Of a stretch of DNA of 64,000 nt, positions 1 to 12,893 are shown piece by piece. Each line of letters begins with the position of its first letter. Position 1 is the stretch's first letter. The notes beneath the pieces are model-generated. The model worked only from the letters and a program-made list of their open reading frames with translations, did not search any database and was not told where the DNA came from. The DNA comes from Pezizomycotina sp. ARF18 (taxonomy: Eukaryota > Ascomycota), in the NCBI GenBank assembly GCA_002224055.1, contig AZLU01000012.1, forward strand, positions 186,001 to 250,000, written 5' to 3'. The translations under genes were made by a program, and so were the position numbers.

Positions 1-315
1 AAAGCAGAAAAGAGTTAGGACGATCATGCAGTCGGAAGCGTTGAGGCGTCGTGTTTGCCGAAGGCGCACGCATAGCCGGAGAGCGACGAAAAAGAAAGCG
101 AGGCCGACGAAGCACCATTCGAAAATCTTAAAATGGTGAACATGTTAGTTCCGGTATATCGGTATTTCGCGAAAGACATGCAAAATACAGTTGAGCTAAG
201 GAATAACTTACGACTACGTTCGAGGGCGATATCCGTATTAAATTTGTCGGCGTGCCCATGGCTGCAAATCTTGGATGTAAAAACCCGGCAAGCTAGATAA
301 ATTTCAAGACAAAGC

Positions 316-350
<35 letters not shown>

Positions 351-2074
351 AGCTAAACAAGTGGGAATTAAGATAGTTATAAAACTTTCGGTTTGTGATC
401 TGACAGGAAGAAATGGAAATTTCAATCTTGAGGATCCACCACGATAAGCCTAATGGACGGTCGTCAGCGGGCAAAGCAAGTGCATGAAATGTCTCGAGCT
501 TGCAGAAATTTGGGGGGGGGGGGGGACGTACCCTTGCCTTATCTCTTTATTCGAGACGATCAAAAGGCTCGTAATTTTAGGGACGCCGCCATCAAAAGTG
601 ACATCGGGGGATACTCTTGACTAAAAGAGGTCAAAAATAGATCTCGGCGCAAGCCCTTTTGGGATTACAGTAAATAGAGCTTGGGCTAAATCGGTCCAAG
701 CTTGTGATAAATTTGGCTCACAAATCAACAGCTCCAGTTGGAGGATTCCGTTGGCACTCAGCGCTGGAAAGCTGAGACTGACTAAACGATAAACTAAGAA
801 CTTAGGGTTCGTATATCACCATCACGATAGTGCAAATTGTTTACCCTGATTATAGATGACACCAACTATAATTTTCTAAAGATAGGTGGATTTCCTTTTA
901 CTTTCTCGGTGTTATTGGAAATCGGGACCTGATCACGGCCTATCGCAAATATCATCACAGCAACAACAAGTAAAGCTCAACACCACTCGAAAAGGTCAGT
1001 GTCCATCAGCTTAGCTCTCTGCTGGCAATATTTTTTCTCCGAACGAAATATTCCTTTCTCTGGGGTTATGATACAAAGGGTTCTGTCACTGTCAATATCA
1101 AAATTGAAAACGGCTGGAAAAGATCGGGGTGACATGCAATTAAAGCCGGAGGAAACCGTTTCACCTTGCTAATTTGGCTTGCGATTGTTTTGTTTCTTCC
1201 TTCGAGATGCCTAAATAAGCGAGGTGCCTGTGAAGCCAAAAAATTATTATTGAGAGGGCTGCAGCATGACCTATTAATATATCTCAGAAAACCGATTCTG
1301 GAATTCGTGGCAAAATGAGGTTAGATGCTCGGCTTGGTTGCATCCTGTCTGTTGGCTCACTCGCCAGGAAAACAACAGAGCTTCTAGGTATTATTGTTAT
1401 TCCGTCGTAGCTGGAGGCTTGTCACGGGTTATCAGACCCTATTCACTGTAGCCCTTTGGAAAACAGTCGCGTAAGTGCAGCATCTATTACAACATGGGTT
1501 TGTCCTGCGTATTCCCCGCGAAGTTTGGCAAGGCGAGCGGTGGCGAGGAATTAAAGTCTCTGATACCGCGGGTATGGGCAGCTGCAGGCAAATTCCCGGT
1601 TGTGTCAACTTGCGTTAATATCAAGATTCCCTAACAAGCTACCCCTTAGGCGCGTCGCCCAAAAAAAAAAAGGGGGGGGGGGGGAGGATGTTCACTAGAC
1701 GTACTCTTAGAAATGTCTAGGGAGGCGTGCAATGGATAACTGTCAAAGCTTATGGAGCTCACTGAAGTTTGCATGGTTCTCTGATTTGCAGATAGTCGGG
1801 AGTTTTACAAGACTGATATTGCTGCCATCGGGAGGTTGCTTTTCAAGAGTATACCCAGACTCTGATAGAATAATATGCGATGAGCCGAAGGACTTCCAGA
1901 AGCTACCATGCGCCCCGTGGACGTATTAAATGGAGCAAACATCGTCCATATATTCATATAATGGTGCACGACTTTCTAGAAAAATGATTGCAATATAACA
2001 ATTGTATATGAGACAATTATCTATATAATTCCCCAACTTTCATATCAGGACTATCTTCAACCTGAACAATCCTA
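1..2074. other. Gene-poor left end
   Basis: I see no supportable gene here. A plus-strand stretch at about 85-290 reads as a hydrophilic peptide without a start and could be the end of an exon from outside the window, but nothing confirms it. The stretch has notable homopolymers: 32 A at 318-349, 14 G at 512-525, and 11 A followed by 13 G at 1661-1684. Small open frames in it have no coding character that I recognise. Confidence 0.6.
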
Positions 2075-4721
2075 ATGCTCGCAAGATTGGGTTTGATGAG
2101 AGAAACCGATACTGCAAAAATCTTAACGGCTAAACAACTTGAACACATTCGAAATTTCAGTGCAGCGAGTTTTCCGAAAAAAACTATAACAAATCCTCCG
2201 TTGCAATCAAATTCATCGCAGAACGAGATCAGGGATCGCCAGTTTACGAAAAAGATGGCGCGAAACGCAGGGCCTACTTTTAGCTTCGAAAATGAAGAGC
2301 GAGCCGGCTCCTAGGCGTCATCGATCAGTTCCGAGAGCTGGGAGTTGGAGGACACGTCTCTTCCTCAAGTGAGTTCTTACCTTAATAAAAAAATGGCAAG
2401 TTTAGCACTAATATGATTCGCATTCTCAAAAGCTTGTCGTCGTAGTGACCAGTCAAGCGGCAAATCCTCGTTGCTCGAGGGCCTCACTGGCCTTGCTTTT
2501 CCCGTCGCTAGTGATCTTTGCACCCGCTTTGCAACCCAGATAGTTCTCCGGCGGACCGCTATTACCGAGACTGAATCGATTTGTGTATCCATTATCCCGG
2601 GCCTGAGCCAAAGGAGATGAAGATATCAAGCAAAGGCTCGAACAATTTGCTCAAGACGTCGATCCGGATGATTTTAGTTTTGAGGAAGTTCTGAGCGAAG
2701 TATGTTCATCTGATATATCCATAATCCCAGCCATACTAACAATCTCTCAGGCGGCGGAATGTATGGGACTCCCGGCCTGGTACGGAAGCCACAGATTACA
2801 TGACCAAAAGATTTTCCGATGACGTTCTCAAGATTGAGCTGGCCGGCCAAACCATCCGCATTTGAGTGTTGTAGATGTTCCTGGGCTGTTCCATAGTTAG
2901 TCATCCTGGTGTCACTTTTTATTCCTTCCTAGGTATACTAACCCAAATTTCACAGACGCCACAAAGAATCAGACCCTTGAAGATGCGGTAATCATTCGTC
3001 AACTCATTGAAAGTTATTTGAAGGATAGGAGGACTATTATCCTGTGAGTAATTATCAATATATAGAGCAAATCTCTCTTTCTGCAATTAGACACATTTAG
3101 TAGAGTCTGTATTGTTGTAATGGTTATCCTAACTTCGACAAGAGCTGTCATGGACGGCCGCCAAAATCTGGCCAACCAGGAAAGTCTTCCAAATGGCAAG
3201 GAATGCTGACAAGGATGGACGTCGTACTGTCGGCATTATCACGAAACTAGACGCCCTTCAAGAAGGTGAAACGAAAGGCGTAAGTCACATCGCACGCAAA
3301 GAATTCAACCCGATCAAGCGCATATTTTGAAATTTAACAACCTTCTGGAAATCACTAGGCTTTCAAGATCGCTTCGAACGAATTCGAATACCTGCACCAC
3401 GGGTGGTTTGTCGTAAAGAATCGTTCCCCGCAGGAAATAGAAGACGGAATCTCAATCGAACAACGTCATATCAGGGAAGCTGCCTTTTTCAAGACGGCAC
3501 CCTGGATAAGCTGGATGCTTCCGTAAAGGTGTTCTAGTTTTGAAAGACTACCTTGGCAAGCTTCTGTATGACCACATTCATGCGGAGTTTCCTGAGCTTT
3601 TAGATGAGATCAGGAAGAAACGTAATGAATTTAGCTCGGAGCTCGACAATTCGGACAATCCAGGCAAACTTCAAGCGATAAGAGGAGATACCTTACGAAG
3701 CTCGCTACCGAATACCAGAGAGTCTTGGACCAGCTCTTGACGGGAATCTACCCGATGGTCTTTCTCAGGACCACCCCCTCAGGATCAGGATGCACTTGCA
3801 TGCGAAGAACGAGGCTTTTGGCCAAGCTATGACGAAACAGGGCCACACAAGACCATTCAAGACTGCAAAGACGAGTTCGACATTGAATACTTGCTCGATG
3901 ACCTCGCAATTGACGAAGACGCCGAAGGAACATCCGCCAAGAAAGAAATAATCGACATCTACGAGTGGATCCGGGAACTGTATCGCCGCGGCCGTGGCGT
4001 TGAACTCCCAGGACGGTGAATCAGTTCCTTATTGCGCCGTCTTTCCGTGAACAAAGCAAGAAGTGGCACGGCTCGCCAGCCGCCACATATCCGAGGTCTT
4101 CAAAGTTGTTTATGCAGCGAATCAACAGCTTTTTCAACTTAGCATTAGCGACGAGATAGTTCGCGAAAGGGTGCAACGGCGCCTTTCTGAGAGCCTCAAC
4201 GAAAGCTACGCCCGTGCCGAAAAATGGTTGGAGATCCTTATCGATGACGAGAGGAACCAGATCCCACAAACTGTTAACGATTATTTCTCTGAGACGCGGG
4301 ATGCTATTCATTCTGCTCGTCTCATGGAGCGCTTTGGAAAGGCAAGGGAGGAGCTAAAGAGTGACCATCCTGATGGAGAATGGTACACGACGGCCCAGCT
4401 CAACATGTTGCAGATTCACGTTTCCTCGAATATTACTAACGAGCAACAAGCTGTTTACGAGATCCATGATCTCCTTAAGAGCTATTACAAAGTTGCTTTG
4501 AAAAGGTTCGTCGACAATGTTATCGTCCAGATCGTGGAAAGAATTTTCATTGTGGAAGGACCCTTGAAGATTTTCACGGCGGAGTATATTGCAGGATTGT
4601 CGACGTCGAACTTAGTTCCATCGCTGCAGAAGATTTCACGGTCGCCGCGCGGCGTAAGGAATTGGAGATGAGGATCGAGAGGCTTGAAAAGGCGGTAAAC
4701 ATTGCGAAAACGCTCGCTTAA
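2075..4721 (+). CDS. Dynamin-like GTPase, intron-containing, frame-disrupted
   Basis: This is a fungal dynamin-superfamily (Mx/DRP-like) large GTPase, a family that remodels membranes by GTP-driven polymerisation. The G1 loop reads SDQSSGKSSLLEGL (about 2446-2490), followed by the family block DLCTRFATQIVLRR. G3 reads HLSVVDVPGLFH (about 2859-2895) and G4 reads GIITKLD (about 3235-3255). The middle domain and stalk follow, and the GTPase effector domain ends in RRKELEMRIERLEKAVNIAKTLA at 4721. Introns with GT...AG borders fit 2369-2432, 2700-2750, 2896-2955 and 3280-3358; another begins near 3044. Splicing at 2896-2955 restores GLFHNATKNQTLED. Several single-base frame changes occur: before G1 the expected GGT codon lacks one G, and others fall before HLSVVDV, inside the block before NADKDGRR, near 3520 and in the stalk. 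Either a decaying gene or sequence error explains these. The start at 2075 is uncertain. Confidence 0.85.
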
Positions 4722-5361
4722 GTCCTGGGCCAGCGACAAGTAACGTTTATCTGGAGTTTTTGCGGAGATTCTAGACAGCAATAGCCTATTGCTATGAGAT
4801 ATTTGTTATCTAATATATTATTATCTAATATATTATTCTTCCTGGATGGTTAATATTTCATTCTGAGGATGCGTCATGGTTTCTAAGGTATATGTAGTCT
4901 GATGGGCAATAGTGCAGGAAATTCCTGTAGCGTAGATTCAAACTACTAGATTCTTTACAATAAAAGTCCTAAAGCAAACCTGATCTTCAGCTCAGTGGAT
5001 CATATCCGGACCTTCCAGGCCCCTGCTGACGCTGCACGGGGAGAGAGCCGTTGAACTTGGCAAAAGCCTCTAAACCGCAAATCGTCCAACCAAATTGCGC
5101 CGGGATGCGACGGATCCACCTAGAGCCTCATCGGCGGTCGGTGAAAAGTGAAAGGACCGACATGCAAATCCTCTAAGCCTCAAACGCGTATATGCACTGC
5201 AAGCTGTTCTGACAAGTGCTACTTCTGCGTGGCATGGTCTGAGAACTTGCATCTGCGGGATGTAATAGCACAGTTGGTGATATACCCCTGCGATGGTTGG
5301 TTGAATGAACGGCTCGGGGGTTAGCAGCTTCCTTTAGCGGCTATGTCGATGTTCCCCTCCC
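4722..5361. other. Intergenic, no gene seen
   Basis: This is the spacer between the GTPase and the secreted-protein gene. It contains AT-rich direct repeats near 4801-4840 (a TAATATATTATTATC-type motif repeated twice). Nothing coding is supported. Confidence 0.5.
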
Positions 5362-5368
5362 TATAAAA
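5362..5368 (+). promoter_or_regulatory. TATA box of the secreted cysteine-rich gene
   Basis: The sequence TATAAAA lies about 100 bp upstream of the ATG at 5463 and is followed by a pyrimidine-rich leader, a normal arrangement for a strongly expressed fungal gene. Confidence 0.6.
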
Positions 5369-5462
5369 GCCCGACCGTCCCCTGCCTTTGTTCCGCCTGT
5401 CATTATACTAACGACAACATCCTTCTCTGCAAAAACCTAGAAGAATTCCAAGCCTTACTATA

Positions 5463-6539
5463 ATGCCGACGAATATGAAAAGCCTTCTACTTCTTACAGC
5501 CTTCTCAGCTGTTAGAGCACAATCGATTAATCTATCAGGATTCAACCTCACACAATACGCAGAGCCTCTTATTGCCAAGTGTTTTACAACTGCCCCTTCT
5601 CATGGGGCAGCAACGAAGGACAAGGTAGATTTCAACTATTCCTTTGAAAATGAACATCGCGATTTAAAGAGGCGACATTAGCATTTGAAGAGAAACTGTT
5701 CTAACCGATTTAACTAACGATAATCTCTAGCATGTGTCGATGCATGGTGCAAAACGCCTTTCGGCGGCTCTGCGATACTCTAATGTAGCGAAAAAGAAGT
5801 GTTGCGACGCTGGTAATATTCCACAATGCTTCGAGTCGGCTCATCCGCATAGAGTAAACGAACGAACGTCGGTTCCATAGTCGCATCCGCGATCTCGCCT
5901 ACAAACTCTGCGGAGTTTTCGTCCCTTTCATCCCAGTTCCAGCCCTGCGCGACTATCGGCAGCCTCGTCTCCAAGTGTGCCGTAAACTTCGTGACTGGCC
6001 AACCGACTCAGCTGCCTAGTGACCAGGTTGTCGAATGTGCCTGCTATAATCAGGCAAGTATGACCCAGATGTCTTTGACAAAGCGGCGGCTAGCTGTGCG
6101 AAAGTCGTTACCGGCGCTGTCCCGTCTCTGGGATCGATTGGGCGCAGGTTACGGATTTCTGCAAAAATCATTCGGCTACTGTAAGTAGTCCCGTCATGAA
6201 TCAAATCTGAAAGGCATTATTGAATTGACTCTGCTGTCGAAATAGGGTACTGCTGCTGCAAACGCTGCTAGCAAGACCGGCGAATCTAGCGTAGCATTGC
6301 CGCCGGATCCTCTGCCACTGGTTCTCCCGCGTCTGGTTCAAAATCATCGTCTACCGTACTGCGACAGGCTCCGCCGTGAGTACCACGACCACCGGCTCAA
6401 GCGGGGCGAGCAGCCTCGCAATCGAACTTGTACGTGATAGACACCCTTGCTTGATATGATTGCAAAACCGATGGCTTATGCTAACAATTCTCGATCGACA
6501 TAGTCTATGGTGATAATGGCAGCTTTTTCGCTTACTTAG
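5463..6539 (+). CDS. Secreted cysteine-rich protein with Ser/Thr-rich tail
   Basis: The product begins with a clear signal peptide (MKSLLLLTAFSAVRAQS, the second Met at 5475 being the likelier start). The mature part is cysteine-rich, with segments reading SLVSKCAVNFVTGQPTQ, VVECACYN, DKAAASCAKVVTG and VTDFCKNHSATV. A Ser/Thr/Gly-rich linker follows (GSSATGSPASGSKSSS, then TTTTGSSGASS) with a short hydrophobic end. This is the layout of fungal cell-surface proteins, possibly GPI-anchored; I could not match the cysteine spacing to CFEM or another named domain. Introns fit 5625-5730, 6181-6245 and 6430-6503, with a branch-like CTAAC before the last. Single-base frame changes occur in the cysteine-rich part and in the linker. 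Function is unknown; a wall or host-interaction role is inference only. Confidence 0.65.
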
Positions 6540-6941
6540 CCGTGATGTAAAATGTTTCAATATTCAGCTAGTATCGATACCTAGATCTCATGTATATCGC
6601 AGTGGTAGAGCACAAATTATTACAGTTATTTATCGGCGTTGATTGGCTATATCGAAAATAGGAGGACAAAAACTATTGCGTTCTCGCGAAATATATATTC
6701 GTCGTTAAGAAAAATAAGAGGGGAAAAAAAAAAAAAAACTTCGCTACGCATGTTTTTTCAATGCATGCTGCATTTCATATGTAATCTATTTCTACAGTGA
6801 ATATCAAAACGGTGACATAAGGACATGGCCTCTGGAGAATGCACTGCTAAGCTATTATTATGTCCATATAACCCCCGCGAATGATATTTTCTTGTATTGG
6901 TTTATTATCTTTTGCAATTCAGGCTAAGATCCTGCGTGCAC
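6540..6941. other. Intergenic, no gene seen
   Basis: This AT-rich spacer separates convergent genes. It has an A run near 6725-6739, and no coding signal was found. Confidence 0.5.
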
Positions 6942-8000
6942 TCACGCCTCAATAATCCTCATACCTGACATGTCTGCTGCTCGGCTATACGAGCGCTGGT
7001 CCGACTCCCAAGTCTCTCCAGATGAAGACATGGATTCGTCCTCAGCATGATAATGAGCCCTTCTATCCTTATTGTTTGGGTGTCGCAGTAGATCTCTATG
7101 AGCATGCGGAGGGAATTCCTCTCGATACCCGGATCTTTCTCTGCTCGGCACAGGCAGATTAGGGTTCGGCACCCTGGGGATCGCACCTCACCTGAGGGTC
7201 ATATATTCTCCTACCTCTAGGGGAAGGAGGGCGTGGCAGGTCTCTCGGAGTATGAGTTCTTGGAGAAGTAGGTCGTGGAAGATCTCTCGGAGTATGAGTT
7301 CGTCTTGGTGAGGGAGATACTCTCCGGGTAGGAGATCGGGACCGTGCCCCGACTCGGACGCGTGGTACAGGGGACGGGGAGCTTACCCCGACCTTGGCTC
7401 CTGTCGAAGAGGGCCGACTAGAGTCCCGGGGCTGACTAGACTCCCGCTGCCGCGGCCGTGCTCTGCCCAATGGACGTCTCAAGAACTGACTGAATATTGT
7501 CTGCTTGCCGCTAGCCGCTGGTCTTGCACCTCTCATCATAGGCCGCCGTGAGCCGCTTGTCGCCTCTCTAGGATGACTTGTCGATCGTCTTCCAGCTACA
7601 GGACTTGTAGGTCTGCTGCGATTTAATGGCCGTCTCGCGCCATGCTCCGATTGCCAAGGAACGCTTTCAGGTCGTAAAGGTTGCCAAGAAGCCCATTGAC
7701 CCCAGTAGGCCGATTGCCGATCCGCTTCAGACTCGTAGTGCCGCTCTGAATCCATGGCGCCTCCGAAGCCCCGCGACCGGGATCTCGACCGGCTCCGCGT
7801 TCGCCTCGAGTTGGTAACGCTATAGACGGAGGCACGGTCGTCATGATACTCTCAGTATCAGTCGACCGCCTGCTATGTGTTTCGTTGTAGCGGGCCCAAT
7901 CCGGCAGTTCACGACTCCCCAGGAAATCATCTACCCAGGGCCTCGTGTTACGGTGGCTTTGATGATGGCTATGGTGGCTCGCATGGTGGGTGGCGTCCAT
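6942..8000 (-). CDS. His-rich to Arg/Ser/Pro-rich disordered protein
   Basis: I do not recognise this gene. The N-terminus is His-rich (MDATHHASHHSHHQSHRN), with an in-frame stop just upstream supporting the ATG at 8000. The rest is strongly basic and low in complexity, rich in Arg, Ser and Pro. It contains a duplicated 14-residue unit around RTHTPRDLPRP encoded by a 42-bp direct repeat (7242-7301). The C-terminal part reads PNPNLPVPSRERSGYREEFP and ends in SGMRIIEA. Coding signal moves between two minus-strand frames near 7750 and again near 7165, which suggests single-base changes or sequence error. The composition recalls RS-type RNA-binding tails or structural disordered proteins. Its His-rich character is shared with the Ser/His/Gly-rich gene at 12.9-15.5 kb. 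Confidence 0.5.
7242..7301 (-). repeat. 42-bp direct repeat in the Arg/Ser/Pro-rich gene
   Basis: The 18-bp core CTCTCGGAGTATGAGTTC appears at 7242-7259 and 7284-7301, exactly 42 bp apart, with similar flanks. The period is a multiple of three and encodes 14 residues, so it expands the protein without shifting frame. Confidence 0.8.
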
Positions 8001-9266
8001 CCCCTGCTATCTCTGGAATGGTCATAGTAGTGTCTATCGTGCCTGCTCTCGTTTCTTTTGCTGGGTGATCGGCGGGGTCAATCCGTATATACCGTTGTCC
8101 GGCATGATTGCGTTAAGTATTATTTAGAAAGTATAGGATAAGATTGCTTGCTCTAGATGTATCCTAGTTTAATCTGAACAAATTTTCCTGTGTAGCTCAC
8201 TTCGAAAGAAAACAAAAAAGAAACTATTACCTTCCGGGGCCTGTGCGATGCGACTTTTATAGCCTTGATGAGGATCATACTTGAGCTCATTATTTTCATG
8301 ATCGTGCAAATGTACCTTGAGTTCAAGTATAACACTTCCCAGGCAGAAGCTTAAGGCTCGAGACTATACTCAAGCCTCCAAGTAACATACGCGGAACGGT
8401 TCGACGTGCTAAAGATGGGAATAATTTCGGTACATTCCTGTAGCTTTTTAGATGAGACTAAATCTGCGCACTCTAACTTCTATTAACGCCATGGATTTGA
8501 AGGATGGGTCGGTAGTAAGTGATATTATTATTAGGAATGGAAGGGATTCTTTGGAAGCGACGTTAGTGTGAGTACTTCTTTTATTAATAACTTCGGTAAG
8601 TACATATTAAAGAAATTTGTGAGAGTACAAGTAGTATTACAACAGTAAGAGAGTTTTAGCTTTTCACAACTGTGAGCAGCGGACGTGATTGGGATGGTAG
8701 AGTAGTAGGCGTAGGATGAAGCTCCGGGTTTTGAGACAGGAATCGTTAAATTGCTTTCTTCCGGAGGTTTGCTGAAGTGAAAATCTCAGCGTTTGGCACA
8801 GTACCACTATATTTCCTCCGCGAATATCTTCTAGGCTTGCTAGAGTATCGACGGAAAATATTCTAGGACAATACCGTTGTGTAGACCTTTCCAGGACCGA
8901 TTAAGGCATTACAAAGCACCATCGCTGGCGAGGTATTGCTATGTCCATCTCAACGCCTTCTCAACATCTCAGTTTATAAATATGATGAATTGGCTGAACA
9001 ATCGAATAACCAGACCATCACCCAAGTAGCTTAAGAGAAATACCAGGACAGTGTAAATACCTAAGCTAAGAAAGATCCAGCCTAGGGCTTGGAGGCGCGC
9101 TGCGAGTCTCCATTTCCGTTGACAAGCTCGTCATGACGATCTCGTAGGTCCATAAATAGTATTTCCGGGCTAAACGCGTATTTGTAGATAGTATAGGCGC
9201 GTAAATGGTAATTATCCTCTCTATCAACAATCCTATTTTTTTGGTAGGTCGTTTGTGTAGTGAGAA
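8001..9266. other. Intergenic, no gene seen
   Basis: This long AT-rich spacer was read on both strands. I found no family signature, tRNA or repeat worth annotating. Confidence 0.5.
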
Positions 9267-9407
9267 TCAGAGTTCGTGTCCGGGTACTGAACATTTAGCG
9301 CAATAGCAAGACTTTTCGTAGATTTTAGTCTCGCCACATCTACAGCCTTTGTAGTCGAATATTCGTGATATATGTGAGCAAAGGTATATCCACTGTAGGT
9401 CGCACAT
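9267..9407 (-). CDS. MC-family small cysteine-rich protein, short
   Basis: The 46-residue product is the leftmost member of the MC family. It starts MCDLQWIYLC and has the first knot GCRC at residues 21-24 and the second knot CYCAKC at 34-39. The family's charged helix and closing proline tail are missing, so this is a truncated copy or it continues after an undetected frame change. There is no signal peptide. The seven cysteines in two knots suggest metal binding, which is inference. The nearest relatives by start are the copies at 11.6 kb and 12.9 kb, which also have a Cys near residue 10. Confidence 0.55.
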   Translation of the reverse strand: MCDLQWIYLCSHISRIFDYKGCRCGETKIYEKSCYCAKCSVPGHEL

Positions 9408-10974
9408 TTTTGCTCTTTGGCTTCGCGTTGAGGTTTGGTGTTTGAGTTGAAGGTCGTCGTTGTAGTTAAGTAGCAATCTGAAGCCTTGATATACTTTCAT
9501 CTCAATCCAAATTGACATACTTTGATTCAATACAAACCTGTCGCATGGACGGATTACTCTGAAAAGCTCTGTCGAATGACATCTCTGGAGTAGGCAATTT
9601 AATTGAGGGATTTTTCGAACTCATGGTTTATTGATGAGAGTTGACCAGTTATGACATACCGATGCAGTGTTGGTATTGCGAAGTCTGATCGAGTGAAATA
9701 GGCTGAGACTGATTCCGCGAAGGCTTGCGACAGATAAGCGAGATGATGAACGGGAATGCATTTGTGTATCTGGTTCCATCTGGGAATAAAACACGATATT
9801 GGACCTTTTAGAGATGATAATACGAAACAACTCGTCTTTAAGTTAGCGTGAGTCCGAAACTCGATATCCAATTATTCGCCTAATCCTCTCCTACTGGTAG
9901 CGGTGAGGTTAACAGCGAGTTTGGAGCAAATAGAGGAAGAGGAGCAGTGTATTGGGATGAGATGAGCGAGACAAGTTTGTGGCAATCTCACAATACATCC
10001 CTGGCAAGGAACTGGAGTTCCTCTCGTAATTTAATGTAATACCTGCGCGCGCGCTGACTTTTACTTCTCGCGACCATACAAATAATGCATTTTAGCAGGA
10101 GCTTGTGGCCACAAGCGCTTTTTCTATCATTTTTTTTTCGGGGGGATTTCTCCTGGGTTCTCGCTTTGAGGACCTTCCCAGGCACCGTGTCATGCCATAA
10201 TTTCTGGGCGAGGGAGATTTGGACATTCTAGACGCGGTTCTAGTTCCGACACTACTCGGGATACGATCATCGCCTCATCGAATTTACCCGGAATTGGTTC
10301 CTTGCATCCAGCAAAAACCTTGTTTGTGGCCATGTGTGCTAATAATAATATTCAATAAGCTACCAGCAAGCCGACCATGGTTCGAAATAGCTTCTCGAAC
10401 GATTCGCTTGTATTCGTTGGCATATTTGTAAGTGCCGCTTCGGAAATCGTGAGTTACCCCCAATCAGTGAGCTATGGCATTTATGACGTGGCAAAGCCCA
10501 ACGACCACAGGCTAACGTAGCTAACGAATGCAAATTCAATCAACTTAAATTTATACAAACTGGTGACGGTCCTTTAAAGGCATCAAATTTCGTCCAATAT
10601 TTAAGGAAAAATAAGTCACATCTGGTAATTTACAGCGGAACGACCAAGGTGGCCTTAAAAATCGATGGAGCATTCTTTTCACAAAATTACGCCACTTGTT
10701 CATCTTTCAGCTCCTCGTTGCACGAATATCTGGTTTCCTGTAACTAAAAAAGACCTGGAGGCATCTATTCGTCGCCTATTGCATTGTTGTGTGCTTTGTT
10801 CGGGAAGTTAGGTAAGGAAGAATATCATTAAATGGATTTATAATCTAGAGTGGCTTTTAACATACTTGAAATTTTACCGGTGAAAGAAGAGGTAGTACCG
10901 GATTCATCGTTATCCTTCCCTGGAATGAATAGAAATTAAAGTCCCTAGTACCCTAAAGATGCTTCTCTAGATGC
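9408..10974. other. Intergenic, no gene seen
   Basis: This spacer lies between two minus-strand MC genes. Open frames here have no recognisable motifs. The last few hundred bases before 11355 may hold a C-terminal extension of the next gene. Confidence 0.45.
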
Positions 10975-11354
10975 ATGCTTGTCCTTTACTTGCTTCGCGA
11001 TTCATACAAGAGTAGCTTTCCATGCAACTCTGCAACTTATGGAGGATCTATCCTCATGAATACCTCCTATGCTGTTGAAGATCGTCGTAGCTCTCTTTCC
11101 ACGTCCCGGGAATGCCGCTCCCGTTTCACGCATCTTGCGAGACGTCTCAGCTATTTTAAAGTGGAGCGTATCTTCCTGCTTGCTTCTAAGCCCGGTGTTT
11201 TCCTACAAAGGAGGCGTGGCCTTGCATAGCCGCCACAATCCTCGAGGATTTGCTTTTTTCTCTGTCATCAAGATTGTCACTTGTGATAGTAGGTGGGTAT
11301 TCTATCAAATTGTGCCCGGTATTGCCTCCATCTCCTTCAAAGTCGCTTGGGATG

Positions 11355-11644
11355 CTAGTCAATCTTCATCGTCGAAACTGAAAAAGGTAGGCTCCCCGAC
11401 TGAGTTTTCCGTGGTTTGACTTGCTTCGGGGACCCCGCGGTTTTAGCTGTCAGCGATGAAGCGCTGATTTGCATAATGAGCTTAACTTTATCGGCTAGAG
11501 TAACAGGATCATCCTCTGGAAGGCAGGAGCATTTCGCACATGATGAGTTCATGGAGGTGATAGTCGTATGAGAACATCTGCAGCCGTCCAAAGCTTGACT
11601 ATCGTTAAATGGTCGCATGGATAAACCCACTTCTTGGTGCACAT
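11355..11644 (-). CDS. MC-family protein, frame-disrupted, perhaps with long tail
   Basis: The start reads MCTKKWVYPCDHL. In the next frame, the first knot DGCRCSH and the second knot SSCAKCSC follow, with a hydrophilic region ending VSTMKID. The switch between frames falls between the start and the first knot, with no room for an intron. Further hydrophilic minus-strand coding-like sequence continues to about 10990, so the true gene may have a long disordered tail like the copy at 12.9 kb, from which it is transcribed divergently. No signal peptide is seen. Function is unknown. Confidence 0.5.
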
Positions 11645-12893
11645 AATGAGAGAATGAGCCGGATGGCGAAAAGATCTGTGTCCTTTGGTATTAATAAAGC
11701 CGTTGGCTGTGAATCTTGCAGGCAGAAAAAAGAAAATGAAAAGAAAGGTGTAAATTCTTGGACAAAAAGGGTTCAATAACATAACTTGTCATTCAAGTTT
11801 TCATTCTCGATCGATGTTTATATAATCATGAAGGAATTATTCTTCAGCTACGCAAAGCGCCATTCCTGGCTCAAGAGCTGCGGAATAACTACTGGTATAT
11901 ACTTCATCTAGAAGGATCTGTAAAGCCTCTAGTCATTGAGCTTTGAATAGCGCATAAAAGAAGGAGAGAGGGGTAAGAACCAAGCTTGCATCCTGGTCCA
12001 TTCTATCCGCTTCCACCACTAACAATACGTGTTCGGATTTTACTTCTCGAAGGCTCTCTAGAGACAAATCTACTTCGGCGGATGGGTTTAATACTTCATT
12101 CCTTTCCGCCGCAGCTAAATTTGGTGGTGCGTCCGAACTACCGCCCTCATCCAATAAAACCGACACCGTTCAAACCAGGTCATTAATACACTCAAACGGT
12201 CTATTTGTTCTATATGTCGTGTGGTGGGGCGCCTTATACCGGTATAATTTAAACGTATTCCTACTGAATCTTGTAGTTGATTTTTCTTTCTTTCTTTTAT
12301 TTGATCGAGAGCGCATATCGCTGCTCTAATATATTAATAGTGACTATTGATATGTTGTCTGCCATTCGAGTATCTATCCTTCAAACTGCTTCAAGAAAAG
12401 CCGGTATTCACAATTAAATCAGAATGAGTGAAGGTCTGCAATATCAACTTGATATCTAGGAACACCAAGTTCGTGTTACTGGTTTATTCTCATATTGCAA
12501 ATGAAACAATGACTGTATGCACGATTATCGTATAGCTGTGGAAGAACAAACTCATAGTACTGAGCTTATGGAGGATACGTAATAGGGCTACACAGCAATA
12601 TTGTTGTTCCGGTTCTTGTAATAAAGGGTTCAAATGGCTTCAAAAGCTTGACCATTATAATATCTTCGATATAACGATGTGTAGGATACTAAGACCACGA
12701 AGCAAAATTGATATTTCAAGATCAGTCCCTATTTACCCATTCATTTATCGTTTCTCTAGACGCCCCGCCATCAGAAAAAGGCCTAAATTCTAACTATAAT
12801 ATTTTGGAGCTCTTCTCGCGTTGGTACAGAAGAGCACTGTTGGGTTCGACATCGGTTTTTATTTAGAGACTACTATCTCCCCTCTATAGCGCC
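11645..12893. other. Divergent spacer between two MC genes
   Basis: This region must carry promoters for the minus-strand gene at 11.6 kb and the plus-strand gene at 12.9 kb. It is AT-rich, and no gene is supported in it. A 77-residue minus-strand frame at 11933-12166 has no recognised motif. Confidence 0.45.

Noticed and set aside
24-425. A 133-residue minus-strand frame at the left end.
   Set aside because: It is carried by a 32-base A run read as poly-Phe, with no protein-like composition otherwise.
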